In this document: positions 54,394 to 63,088 of the stretch, in pieces | How positions within the stretch are numbered: the stretch's first letter is position 1 | Layout of the letters: each line of letters opens with the position of its first letter | Source: Epilithonimonas caeni DSM 17710 | GTDB taxonomy: Bacteria; Bacteroidota; Bacteroidia; Flavobacteriales; Weeksellaceae | Direction: 5' to 3' | DNA: 64,000 nt | Assembly (NCBI RefSeq): GCF_000426465.1 | Contig: NZ_KE384527.1 | Location: 382,034-446,033, forward strand | The notes under the pieces: generated by a model | Database searches by the model: none | Told to the model about the DNA's origin: nothing | What the model saw: the letters and a program-made list of their open reading frames with translations, nothing else | Position numbers and translations under genes: made by a program

Positions 54394-54749
54394 GATAAAA
54401 AGCCATCTTTGAAAGGGTGTTGCAGGTAGATGATGATCAGATTCAGTAATAAAAATGGTAATTCGATCATTACTCCTTTCAGATCTTTATCTATCAGGTG
54501 GAAGCAGATAATCAAGAGAATCCCGGCAGCCATGATAAAATTGCCCCAGACAAATGTTTTCGGGAAAATCAGCATAATAGCAGCAATCATTGTAACAGCA
54601 CCGTTAACAGCCAATCCCGTCCTGGAAAATCCCCATTTGCTGAACATCTCCATCATCTCCGCTTTACCAGAGAACATAGCGAACCCTTGCTTAACTCCCA
54701 TGAACAGTGCGACAAGAATCAATATAGAGTTAATGATTTTCAGTATCAT
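54390..54749 (-). CDS. DoxX-like four-helix membrane protein
   Basis: 119 aa, four hydrophobic helices (about 5-24, 45-62, 68-86, 93-110), typical of DoxX-like small membrane proteins. An early GVKQGFAMFSGKAEMMEMF loop resembles the family. Role in this organism unknown; relatives are linked to thiol or redox stress. Overlaps the next gene by 4 bp and follows the SDR gene by 91 bp. Confidence 0.72.
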   Translation of the reverse strand: MILKIINSILILVALFMGVKQGFAMFSGKAEMMEMFSKWGFSRTGLAVNGAVTMIAAIMLIFPKTFVWGNFIMAAGILLIICFHLIDKDLKGVMIELPFLLLNLIIIYLQHPFKDGFLS

Positions 54750-54840
54750 ATAATAGTTCTTTATAGTAAAAAGAATGGATAACCGAATTTAATATTAAAT
54801 CACAATTATCCATTCTACATTAATTTTGAAAAATCAATTA

Positions 54841-55596
54841 TTACCTGGTAGTGTAACCACCATTAGCAAAGATCGTTTGACCAGTGATCCACCAACCTTC
54901 TGTTACCAAGAACTCTACCAACGGGGCAATATCCTTGATGTCTGTCAAACCTCCTAAAGCTGCTGCAGATTTATGATAAGCTACAGCATCGTCGCTTTCC
55001 TGACCATAGAAAAAAGGTGTATCCATAGGACCAGGCGCAACCGCCGTTACGGAAATCCCTCTGCTTCCAAATTCTTTAGAAGCCGCTCTTGTGAAATGCT
55101 CTACAGGGGCTTTTGCACCGGCATAGGTAGAATAAAGTCCTGTATAAGCCGCCAATAAAGAAGTTACAATCGTACAGATCTTACCATTGTCGTTCAGTTT
55201 TTTCCCAGCTTCTTGCAAAAAGAAATAGGCTGACTTGGAATTAACCCCGAACATGGTATCATATTCTGCTTCAGTAGTCTCTGTAAATGGCTTCTTAAGT
55301 ACCATCCCAACAGTATTAATAGCGATATCGATACCTCCGAACCTAGCAATAGTCTCATCAAAGAATTTGGTGATATTTTCTACCTTGGTCAAGTCTCCTT
55401 GAAACAAAAATGCCTCTGCTCCCAAAGCCTGAACTTCTGCTAAGGTTTTCTCACTTTCCGCTTTAGAACTTTCGCTGTTGTAGTGTATCGCCAATTTAGC
55501 TCCTTTTGCAGCAAAATCTTTACTTAATAATCCACCAAGGTTTTTCCCGCCCCCGGCAATTAAAACAACTTTACCTTTTACATCTTGTGTTGACAT
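54841..55596 (-). CDS. short-chain dehydrogenase/reductase
   Basis: 251 aa, classical SDR length. The nucleotide-binding motif reads LIAGGGKNLGGLL rather than TGxxxGIG. Active-site residues: Ser in CTIVTSLLAAY and the YxxxK pair in YAGAKAPVEHF. GVNSKSAYFF carries the structural Asn, and APGPMDTPFFYG and the ending ITGQTIFANGGYTTR are standard. NAD(P)-dependent oxidoreductase of an alcohol or carbonyl, substrate unknown. First enzyme gene after the AraC regulator, with candidate operators just upstream. Confidence 0.92.
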   Translation of the reverse strand: MSTQDVKGKVVLIAGGGKNLGGLLSKDFAAKGAKLAIHYNSESSKAESEKTLAEVQALGAEAFLFQGDLTKVENITKFFDETIARFGGIDIAINTVGMVLKKPFTETTEAEYDTMFGVNSKSAYFFLQEAGKKLNDNGKICTIVTSLLAAYTGLYSTYAGAKAPVEHFTRAASKEFGSRGISVTAVAPGPMDTPFFYGQESDDAVAYHKSAAALGGLTDIKDIAPLVEFLVTEGWWITGQTIFANGGYTTR

Positions 55597-55663
55597 TCTT
55601 ATAATTTTTTTAAATGTTAATCATACAAAAGTCAACAATGAAAATCACAATTACATGGTGAAC

Positions 55664-55714
55664 TTTTCGGAATATAGAAGAATTTCGGAAATTATTACAT
55701 CTTTTTCCGAAATT
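55664..55714. promoter_or_regulatory. TTTCGGAA repeats: candidate AraC operator
   Basis: TTTCGGAA occurs as a direct repeat at 55665-55672 and 55683-55690 (18-bp period). The second copy forms a perfect 11-bp inverted repeat with 55704-55714 (AATTTCGGAAA / TTTCCGAAATT, 12-nt spacer) that spans the stop of the AraC gene. No T-run follows, so it is less likely a terminator than a binding site in front of the SDR gene. Confidence 0.5.
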
Positions 55715-56063
55715 CACCAGGTGTCATTCCCGTCCATTTCTTAAAGAATTTGGAAAAATTAGAAGGGTCGTAAGTTAATGATAAAGAAACATTTGCAATA
55801 GAGACTTTTTTGTCTTTTAAAAGTTCTTTTGCCATAAGAATTATTTTTTCATCATAAAAATGGCATGGATGTTCTCCTGTTTCTTTTCGTATCGTATCTG
55901 TCAAATGTTGATGGGAAATCGCCAACTCGGATGCAATTTGATTAAGCTCCATGAACTCCAAAACTCTTCCATTGACAACATCATTGATATGCTGATCTAA
56001 AAATTGGAAATATTTGGTTGTAATTTCTTTACTTCTAGAATTGATCTGAGAATTATTTTTCAT
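55695..56063 (-). CDS. small AraC-family transcriptional regulator
   Basis: 122 aa, essentially only the DNA-binding domain: first HTH at about 38-60 (MELNQIASELAISHQHLTDT), second at about 88-110 (SIANVSLSLTYDPSNFSKFF), ending KKWTGMTPGEFRKKM. No ligand domain is present; the N-terminal 30 residues are helical. It lies 98 bp upstream of the SDR gene on the same strand and is the likely regulator of the SDR-to-carbonic-anhydrase run and perhaps of itself. Confidence 0.88.
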   Translation of the reverse strand: MKNNSQINSRSKEITTKYFQFLDQHINDVVNGRVLEFMELNQIASELAISHQHLTDTIRKETGEHPCHFYDEKIILMAKELLKDKKVSIANVSLSLTYDPSNFSKFFKKWTGMTPGEFRKKM

Positions 56064-56137
56064 TCAATATGTGTATTGGATTATTTAAATATACATCTAA
56101 ATTATAAATACTTTTAAATCAGTTACATTATTTCAAA

Positions 56138-56172
56138 CAAAAAAGCCCTCTAATATAAATTAAAGGGCTTTA
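56138..56172 (-). terminator. terminator of the histone H1-like gene
   Basis: Minus-strand AAAGCCCT / AGGGCTTT with a T-run, about 40 bp past the stop at 56213. Confidence 0.8.
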
Positions 56173-56212
56173 ATTGTCTACAAATAAAAAACTTATCCTG
56201 TTAGAATAAGAA

Positions 56213-56389
56213 TTATTTTTTAGATTCTTCCACAGAAACTTTTCTGAATTCTTTAAAAAGCTTTGTAAGTTCCAAAGCTGACTTTCTGGCTCTTGTCCCA
56301 GCTGCTTTGTTTCCTTTTTCTGATTGTTGTTCCGCTTCTTTTGAGAATGCATCAAACTCTGCATTGATCTTTTCGATTAGCTCTTTCAT
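56213..56389 (-). CDS. histone H1-like protein
   Basis: 58 aa from the ATG at 56389 (MKELIEKINAEFDAFSKEAE); a longer frame to 56494 adds residues absent from the family and covers the promoter box. It matches the small histone H1-like family of Bacteroidota: Lys/Glu-rich helix, GNKAAGTRARKSALELTKLF, ending EFRKVSVEESKK. Thought to bind DNA through its Lys/Arg-rich middle. Own promoter box and terminator. Confidence 0.88.
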   Translation of the reverse strand: MKELIEKINAEFDAFSKEAEQQSEKGNKAAGTRARKSALELTKLFKEFRKVSVEESKK

Positions 56390-56421
56390 TTGTCTATAAA
56401 TATTTTTTGTTAAAAATGAAT

Positions 56422-56429
56422 GCAAATAT
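56422..56429 (-). promoter_or_regulatory. -7 box (TATATTTG) for the histone H1-like gene
   Basis: TAnnTTTG match 32 bp upstream of the ATG at 56389. Confidence 0.55.
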
Positions 56430-56653
56430 AATTGTTTTATAATATTTTCATATCTATCACAGAGAATATATTTTTTGAAATCTCGTATTAACATTTAATT
56501 GTTCTTCAAAAAATCAATTCTTTCTCCTGTTTTTTTTATTTTTGAATAAGTTGGTAAAAAATTATTTTACAATCTGTCTTTTTATCGACATACAACATCA
56601 ATAAACCCATTTCTAAAAAAAACGGGTATAATGAGTTCTAAAAGGAAGTTAAT

Positions 56654-56965
56654 TTAAAATAGCCCTTCCAACTGATCAAAGACAGGAATTAAAGACCTTC
56701 CTTTTTCTGTAAGATGATATTCTATATGTAAAGGTTTTTTACTAATAATAATTTTCTTGAGTAATTCCGCTTCTGTCAAATCCCTTAAAGCAATTGATAG
56801 TGACTGTTTATTTGAACCTTCCAGTTCGCGTAACAGACTATTAAATCTTAAAGTAGATTTTGTTGCCAGAAAAAATATCTCAGGCTTTAGTTTACCGGAA
56901 AATAGTTTCAAAAGTTTTTGCATAGGGCAAATTTCTAAATCATCAAGTGTGTTTTTGGTAGTCAT
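56654..56965 (-). CDS. HxlR-family winged-helix regulator
   Basis: 103 aa. Family start CPMQKLLKLFSGKLKPEIFF (Cys14 followed by the GKWKP-like motif), the LRFNSLLRELEGSNKQSLSI recognition region and the wing KKPLHIEYHLTEKGRSLIPV. HxlR proteins sense aldehydes, quinones or redox state through Cys residues and usually control a neighbouring gene. The divergent neighbour here is the 1545-aa T9SS protein; the aldehyde-related run lies 0.6 kb downstream beyond two genes. Which one it controls is unknown. Confidence 0.88.
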   Translation of the reverse strand: MTTKNTLDDLEICPMQKLLKLFSGKLKPEIFFLATKSTLRFNSLLRELEGSNKQSLSIALRDLTEAELLKKIIISKKPLHIEYHLTEKGRSLIPVFDQLEGLF

Positions 56966-56979
56966 ATTTTATTTACTTA

Positions 56980-57010
56980 TTGTGAAATTATTCTATAATA
57001 TTAATATTTG
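56980..57010 (+). promoter_or_regulatory. possible promoter of the FISUMP-module gene
   Basis: TTG at 56980-56982, 20-nt spacer, AATATTTG at 57003-57010 (one mismatch to TAnnTTTG), about 136 bp before the ATG at 57147. Confidence 0.35.
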
Positions 57011-57146
57011 CATAAAATATAATAACATAACTACAAAGTAATACCAAACATATTAATTAGCAAACAAATAATTAAGAAAAAAAATATGAAAAATCATTAG
57101 AAAGAAGAATAGAACGCATAAACACAATCAACAAAAACATGAAAAA

Positions 57147-60100
57147 ATGGAAAAAAAATCTTTTTTAAAATTCTTATTTCTATTTTTGAGTCTAATACAG
57201 ATACCTATTAATGCCCAAAGCACAGTAGACCTAGATTCAAACATTGAAGTCAATCAAGTCATCAACCAGAACGGAGCAGTCGTAATTAAAGGAAAGTTTA
57301 CCAAACCAATTACTACGGATGATGTAAAAGTTACCATCAAATACAAAAATGCGCAAGGAAATTGGATAGGAATATGGTGCAAGTCATTCACTGCAAATAT
57401 CCAATACAATCAAGACCTTACGGCTACTTTTGAGTTACCAGCATCTACCGTGAGCTTGCGAAATATGAAGATAGAATTAAGTTCCAATACCAATCTTACA
57501 AACTGGCAATCCATCTCTTGGGATAAACAAGTAAGTCATTACAAACAGTCTGATTATAGCTCGAACAACTGTGAATTGGATGAAAATGAATATACAATTC
57601 TATTCACTCCCAAGAAAAATGGAACAGTTTTATTAAACCCTGACGGAACAGTCTCTGGAGTAAAGGATAGAGTCACATCCCAACATTTAAACAAAAAACT
57701 GGACAATATCGTTCTATCAATCCAGGGAAACGGCACAATTGATAATACTGATATAAATTCACCTGCAATCAAAATCGAGAATCCTAATAATCTCGAAACA
57801 ATAGCAAGTTCTCAAAAATACATATATCAAGGAAGTGATACCAGTCCTTTTGAATACTCTTATCATGATCCTGTTTATATGTTTGCCGGCAAATTCTCCA
57901 GCGCAGGTTTCTTCATTAATTTCAGCAATTGGTTTTTGCCTCCGGAAGAAGGAGGAGAAGGTTGGGGAAGAGGATATTTGGATTTTAAAAACCCCAATGC
58001 ATTAGTTAACAGATATTACAACCTTTATAACTATATCAGCAATAAACTGACCGATGTCATCACAGACCAGGAGCCTGTTGTAATAGTTATCAGTAAGGTA
58101 ACAGGATTGAGAGTTTATAAGGCTAACGGAAGCTATGTAACAATTGATGCCTTAAGCAATTACAATACCGTGAATGATTATGGTTATCCCCCTCTCTATG
58201 GAAAAGACAGAGGACCTGGTTCTGAAAATTTCTTTTTAAGTAACACTTCCAAAGCTTCATTATATGGAGTTGGCGCTATCAGAAACAGACAAGTAACAGC
58301 AAGTTGGAATGGGACTTCCAGACCTTTGTCCGAGATAGAAGCTCAGGTTAGGAAATTCATCAAATATGTGGGGGTTTTTGGAAACTCTACAGCATATGAT
58401 CCCACCGATTGTGCAAGCAATTGTATTGTGATCAATACTGGGGCGCAACCGGACAATACTGTAAAAGATTGGACCAAAGCTCCAAATAGTTATATTTTTG
58501 ACCCCTCAAAAAACAATGACGGGTTATACATTCCCGTAGGAAAAGCTTATGCCATGTGGGCAAATACCACTGATAATATTTTATCATTAGGGACTCCCAT
58601 TTCAGGAGGACAAGCATCTGCATATGTATATTGGGAGGATAATTCCGGCTTGATCAAAACCCCTCAGCCAAATTCTTATAAACTGGACATTGTCTCTGGA
58701 GCAACACCAGACCTGTCAAAAATTAAGATTTTAATAGATAAAGCAAAAGGAAAAGGAAATGCCGTAGTTACTTTTCACATAGGAAACAACGGAAACTCTA
58801 CTGACCCTATATATTGGAGTTGGCACATTTGGGTAACCGATGATGTTGAAGCCGGAGGTTCAACTTACAGACAAGGGTATGAATTAGGATTACTTCCTGC
58901 CAATTTAACAACTTTTACCACTGCAACTCTCAATCCATATTTGTTTAATAATTTAACAAACAGAGATGGCTCGCCCTATACATTTCAATGGATGAACAGA
59001 AATCTGGGAGCGACCAATGCAGAATTTTTAGGTAACGATTGGAATAAATCTGCCGGACTAATGTATCAGTGGGGAAGAAAAGACCCTTTTCCCCCTTTAG
59101 TTTACAAAGACGGCTCTGCATATGAGATCAATGGGGAAGCCGGCAGATATGTATATTCAAATTTCAACAAGGATACCGGTCGTTCATATGGGTGGATCAC
59201 CAGACCCTACAATAGTCCTAATATTCATACAGAGATAAAGGAAAACATAAAATATTCTATTAAAAATCCTTTAACAATGATATCTTTCATAGAACGTTTT
59301 GGTCATTGGTTTTCGGATGACTACTTTAGATTAGATTCCTCAGATATCTATGCTAAAATAAACTGGGACTTATGGGGTGACAATAGAAAAGGGGCATGGT
59401 CCAATCATACCACAAGTAATGCCGCAGTAGCAGCCGATTCAAAATCCTATGAATTGAAATCATCCTATGACCCATGCCCTTGCGGATGGAGAATACCTTC
59501 TCATACAGGCAGTATTGTGGGAGCAGGAAACGCTAATACATTCAATCCGTTAGGTAGAACCTGGGGAACTGATGATGACAGACATAATGCTACTGGTGCT
59601 TTAAATCCGGCAGTTAATGGCGGAAAACCGGCAGGAGAGTTCACCTATACCGCTACTAACCCATTTGCGAATAACTTGAGAATATATCCAAGTTTAGGAT
59701 TTGATTTTAGAAACGAGCCTGGTAGAAACTTGGGCATCATTCCAATTTCCGGAGCATATGTTTTTATTGGACCTAATGAACAAGGAGATTACATGAACTC
59801 GACCCCAAAAATTGGATATATGAATTGGTTGAGCACAGGAGGTGTTGCGTTGGCAACATTATCTATCTATGATAACGCCTCTGCAAGAACCTTTGGTATT
59901 GTAGAAGATTTCTATAAATACGCCAAAGATTCAAAATACAGAATGAATGTGGGGCAAATCAGTCCGCAAAAAGGTGCAGGGCCAGTGAGATGTATTAAAG
60001 ACCCGAACGAAAAGCATTTGGATAATTTTACCACCGAATTTATTCCTTCCATTAATACTGGCCTTTCTTCAGAAACTCTTAAAACATGGACAAAGGACGC

Positions 60101-61784
60101 CAATACTTACATTATATTACCAACTGAAAATAATAAAACTTTCAATGTAAGAAAAGCTTTTGCAATGCAGAAATTGCATTTATCAGACAATCAAGAATTT
60201 CCTGCTGGGATAAAATCCGCAAGTATAAATTGGACCACTAATCAGAATCTTATTTCTAATATCTCTTTAACAGATAACGGACTGGAAAACACTGTTATCA
60301 CAGTTGAAAGAAACGCTGGTGTCTATGGAAATGCTGTTATAGCCTTACATTCGGGAAATAATGGAAATTCATCTGACCCTATCATATGGAGCTGGCAAAT
60401 ATGGGCACCGGAAACCGAACCACAACCTATAGCGGAATATATTACCGAAGGAATTTATATTCCTAATCCCAATAATGGAATAGTTGTAAATCCGACAGAA
60501 AGTCTCGTTACCGCACCATTAAAAACAAAGTTTATGGACCGAAATTTAGGCGCATTAATAGCTTTTCCTTCTTTAGCACAAGGAGCATTGATAGATGACG
60601 TTACTTATAAAAAATCTATTGGGCTACAATATCAATGGGGAAGAAAAGATCCTATACCAACTTTCTTGGATCAAGAGAATATTTTCAAGGGAGCTGAGAT
60701 AATTAATGAAAATATATACAATAATACAGTGACAGGATATGTTAGAAATTATTCTCAATATTCTGCAATAGTCAATACTGCTTCCAAAAGAATAGACCAG
60801 ATTCAAAAAGTCATTAAATATTCGGTTGAAAACCCATTAATGTATCTGTATCAAGATGTTCCAACGGGCGCAAGTAAAGACTGGTTAAGCAATAATCCGA
60901 ACCTGGCAGCAAACCGTTGGGGACATGCTACTGAAAAATCTCCATATGACCCTTGTCCAGATGGATGGAGAATTCCTGATGCTTCTTTTGCTTTCCTTAA
61001 CAGTTCTCCTTCTAATCCTTATGTCAGAAGTGGTGACGGGATCAAAGGGAACTCTCCATGGTATTATGGAAATATTCTAGATCCATTGAGAACCGACAAT
61101 GTTAAAGGAATACAGCAGACATGGGATTCATCAACGAATACCATTATTACCAATTCAGCGATTGAGATATATGCGGGCAGAACGATTTCTTCAGGAACAA
61201 CCGTTTCCACAGGCTGGATTTTTGACAATGCTAATTATAATATAGGTAATTATCCTATCACAGGCATACGAGGTGAAAACGGCATTTCACTAGCCAAAGA
61301 TTTTCCAAGAGTCGGTGTTTGGACAGCTTCTTTAGGAGATTCGAATGTAGGAAATGCAATGGGTCTAAGTATAAGATATTCAAAAATGGCAACAGGTGCA
61401 GCATTTAACCCACATCAGGCAATGTCATGTCGCTGTGCAAAAATAGAATATGATGCTAATGGTAAAGAAATCGGAAGATATGACCCTAATGCAATTCCCG
61501 CCCCGCCAGACGCTCTTCAAAAAGCAACAACCGTTTTTGCAAAGACTGAAGTGGTGCAAATGGCGGAAAAGCTTAAAGTATTCCCTAATCCTGTAAAAGA
61601 TAAGTTGAATATTGATGCAAACGACGACAAAGAATATTTTTTCCAGATCTATAATATGTCAGGTCAATTAGTGAAGGAAGGTAGATTTGATAATAAGCAG
61701 ACAGATGTGAGCAATTTATCTACAGGGATATATCTCTTAAGAATAAATAATTCTGAAAGTGTTATAAAAATTATAAAACAATAA
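57147..61784 (+). CDS. large T9SS protein with two FISUMP-like modules
   Basis: 1545 aa. Signal peptide about 1-24 (ending LIQIPINAQ). An N-terminal unassigned beta region (about 25-420) is followed by a tandem duplication. Each half has a linker domain with WTKAPNSYIFDP / WTKDANTYIILP and SDPIIWSWQIW-type strands, then a FISUMP-like module with NRNLGAT / DRNLGAL, YQWGRKDPFPPL / YQWGRKDPIPTF and YDPCPCGWRIPS / YDPCPDGWRIPD. The T9SS type A domain starts at LKVFPNPVKDKLNIDAND (about 1476). Surface protein of unknown ligand, divergent from the HxlR gene, closed by a strong terminator. Confidence 0.85.
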   Translation: MEKKSFLKFLFLFLSLIQIPINAQSTVDLDSNIEVNQVINQNGAVVIKGKFTKPITTDDVKVTIKYKNAQGNWIGIWCKSFTANIQYNQDLTATFELPASTVSLRNMKIELSSNTNLTNWQSISWDKQVSHYKQSDYSSNNCELDENEYTILFTPKKNGTVLLNPDGTVSGVKDRVTSQHLNKKLDNIVLSIQGNGTIDNTDINSPAIKIENPNNLETIASSQKYIYQGSDTSPFEYSYHDPVYMFAGKFSSAGFFINFSNWFLPPEEGGEGWGRGYLDFKNPNALVNRYYNLYNYISNKLTDVITDQEPVVIVISKVTGLRVYKANGSYVTIDALSNYNTVNDYGYPPLYGKDRGPGSENFFLSNTSKASLYGVGAIRNRQVTASWNGTSRPLSEIEAQVRKFIKYVGVFGNSTAYDPTDCASNCIVINTGAQPDNTVKDWTKAPNSYIFDPSKNNDGLYIPVGKAYAMWANTTDNILSLGTPISGGQASAYVYWEDNSGLIKTPQPNSYKLDIVSGATPDLSKIKILIDKAKGKGNAVVTFHIGNNGNSTDPIYWSWHIWVTDDVEAGGSTYRQGYELGLLPANLTTFTTATLNPYLFNNLTNRDGSPYTFQWMNRNLGATNAEFLGNDWNKSAGLMYQWGRKDPFPPLVYKDGSAYEINGEAGRYVYSNFNKDTGRSYGWITRPYNSPNIHTEIKENIKYSIKNPLTMISFIERFGHWFSDDYFRLDSSDIYAKINWDLWGDNRKGAWSNHTTSNAAVAADSKSYELKSSYDPCPCGWRIPSHTGSIVGAGNANTFNPLGRTWGTDDDRHNATGALNPAVNGGKPAGEFTYTATNPFANNLRIYPSLGFDFRNEPGRNLGIIPISGAYVFIGPNEQGDYMNSTPKIGYMNWLSTGGVALATLSIYDNASARTFGIVEDFYKYAKDSKYRMNVGQISPQKGAGPVRCIKDPNEKHLDNFTTEFIPSINTGLSSETLKTWTKDANTYIILPTENNKTFNVRKAFAMQKLHLSDNQEFPAGIKSASINWTTNQNLISNISLTDNGLENTVITVERNAGVYGNAVIALHSGNNGNSSDPIIWSWQIWAPETEPQPIAEYITEGIYIPNPNNGIVVNPTESLVTAPLKTKFMDRNLGALIAFPSLAQGALIDDVTYKKSIGLQYQWGRKDPIPTFLDQENIFKGAEIINENIYNNTVTGYVRNYSQYSAIVNTASKRIDQIQKVIKYSVENPLMYLYQDVPTGASKDWLSNNPNLAANRWGHATEKSPYDPCPDGWRIPDASFAFLNSSPSNPYVRSGDGIKGNSPWYYGNILDPLRTDNVKGIQQTWDSSTNTIITNSAIEIYAGRTISSGTTVSTGWIFDNANYNIGNYPITGIRGENGISLAKDFPRVGVWTASLGDSNVGNAMGLSIRYSKMATGAAFNPHQAMSCRCAKIEYDANGKEIGRYDPNAIPAPPDALQKATTVFAKTEVVQMAEKLKVFPNPVKDKLNIDANDDKEYFFQIYNMSGQLVKEGRFDNKQTDVSNLSTGIYLLRINNSESVIKIIKQ

Positions 61785-61791
61785 ATTTTAG

Positions 61792-61818
61792 AAACTCCGC
61801 ACAACAGCGGAGTTTTTT
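61792..61818 (+). terminator. terminator of the FISUMP-module gene
   Basis: AAACTCCGC ACAACA GCGGAGTTTTTT. Confidence 0.88.
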
Positions 61819-61883
61819 ATTTTATAATTTCTGAACAAAAAACAACAAAGGAATCCTTTAATTTTTTGATCATTAACTTTTTC

Positions 61884-62024
61884 GTTGTCGTTATAGGAAC
61901 TTGTATGTAGTAAGAAAGGCTTTTAGATCTATGGAATTATCGAAGGCGGGATCAAGTATTTAAATATAGCAAAAAATTCAATAGAAGCACTTCAACACAG
62001 CTTTGGCAATACCATGTTAGCTGA
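61884..62024. repeat. cassette-boundary-like element, left copy
   Basis: Shares blocks in the same order with 62757-62892: CGTTATAGG near the start, GAAGGCGGGA, CAAGTA, GCACTTCA, and an end reading TTTGGCAATACCATGTTAGCTG. The middle differs in length and sequence. Sits immediately downstream (minus sense) of the SUKH gene. Confidence 0.45.
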
Positions 62025-62031
62025 CGTATTT

Positions 62032-62733
62032 TTAATCGTCCTCATATTCTTCTTCGCAATCTTCATCTTCGTATGAAGTATAAGACCAATCAATATCAAG
62101 ACCGTCTAAAATTTTATCAAAACTATCCTGATTACTTGTTCCAATAAAAATTCCGTTACAATTATCCTGATCATCAAATGAGAGGCTTAAAACTTCGTGG
62201 AAATTAACTGTATAAACTTTTTGTTTATCCCAGGAAATTTCTGTTACTATTGTCCAATTCTTTTCTATAAGTTTAATTGTTTCTGATTGAACCTGTCCAA
62301 AATAATTAGCATTGTATTTTAGCCCACCAAAAGTTCCGTTATAAACAGCCATAAGCAGCAAGAAATTATCTGTTGAATTTGCTTCAACATGCCAATCTGG
62401 ATTTTCTTCTGTCCCATAATTTCCCCAAACTTCCGGATTGTCTAACTTTAAATCTTCCTCTTTAATTCCCCAATAAACAACTCCTTGATTTTCCTCATAA
62501 AACACTAAATATCTGTCATTTGAAAATCCAATTTCATTTCTTGGATTTAAAAGCCTGTTGTGTGAATAGTTTAATGTTTTGACTTTTCCTAAAGTCAAAT
62601 AATAGTTTTTAAGTGCTAAAGGAAATTTGATATTTAGTTTTTCTTCAAGTTCAATAATTTCAGTATCGGCAAACCCAAAATTTTCGTTTTGGGGTAAGCC
62701 ATAAAGTTTTCTGATTTTTTCTGTATTTGTCAT
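62032..62733 (-). CDS. SMI1/KNR4 (SUKH) family protein
   Basis: 233 aa, cytoplasmic, acidic. SUKH features: ADTEIIELEEKLNIKFPLAL at about 22-41, then YYLTLGKVKTLN, a central YLVFYEENQGVVYWGIKEED and a W-rich NPDWHVEANSTDNFLLLMAV. SUKH proteins commonly act as immunity proteins against polymorphic toxins; no toxin gene is recognised beside it. The C-terminal 15 residues are almost all Asp/Glu/Tyr. The gene lies between two copies of a palindrome-ended element. Confidence 0.85.
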   Translation of the reverse strand: MTNTEKIRKLYGLPQNENFGFADTEIIELEEKLNIKFPLALKNYYLTLGKVKTLNYSHNRLLNPRNEIGFSNDRYLVFYEENQGVVYWGIKEEDLKLDNPEVWGNYGTEENPDWHVEANSTDNFLLLMAVYNGTFGGLKYNANYFGQVQSETIKLIEKNWTIVTEISWDKQKVYTVNFHEVLSLSFDDQDNCNGIFIGTSNQDSFDKILDGLDIDWSYTSYEDEDCEEEYEDD

Positions 62734-62756
62734 TCTGTATAGATTTCGTAATATGG

Positions 62757-62892
62757 CAGTTAACGGTTATGGCTTGGTGAAGGCGGAACGATCGAAGTAC
62801 TACCCGTTCGACTAATGTACAAAACTTAACCAGAAACACAAAAGCCGAAGTTTGCACTTCAGTCTTATTCTTTGCCAATACCTTGTTAACAG
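62757..62892. repeat. cassette-boundary-like element, right copy with inverted ends
   Basis: Imperfect inverted ends: CAGTTAACGGTTATGGCTTGG (62757-62777, plus strand) against CTGTTAACAAGGTATTGGCAAA read on the minus strand (62871-62892). Inside are GAAGGCGGAAC, GAAGTA and GCACTTCA blocks shared with the left copy. A weak open frame crosses it but is not protein-like. The rest of 62893-63043 shows nothing recognisable. Confidence 0.5.
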
Positions 62893-63043
62893 TAGTTTTT
62901 TATTCAATTCTGTCTGTGTTATATTTCTCTTTGGCAAAAATATTTAGTATGTATTAAATTGAATTCCACATAAACTGATCTTACTACATATCGACAAACT
63001 GGATAATAAAATAAGCAGAATTGTCTTAATTGGCTCCAATAAT

Positions 63044-63072
63044 AAAAAAAGCCGTTGCAATACAACGGCCTT
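63044..63072 (-). terminator. terminator of the SprB-repeat gene
   Basis: Minus-strand AAGGCCGTTGTATTGCAACGGCTTTTTTT, 17 bp past the stop. Confidence 0.88.
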
Positions 63073-63088
63073 ATCTTTAATATTATAA

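Noticed and set aside
56390..56494. 35-residue N-terminal extension of the histone H1-like protein
   Set aside because: The family starts at MKELIEKI; the extension covers the TATATTTG promoter box.
62660..62878. 72-aa minus-strand open frame upstream of the SUKH gene
   Set aside because: It lies across the repeat element and overlaps the SUKH start out of frame; composition is not protein-like.
61884..62892. Classical integron
   Set aside because: No integrase, and the core sites do not fit the RYYYAAC/GTTRRRY consensus exactly; kept only as a cassette-like finding.
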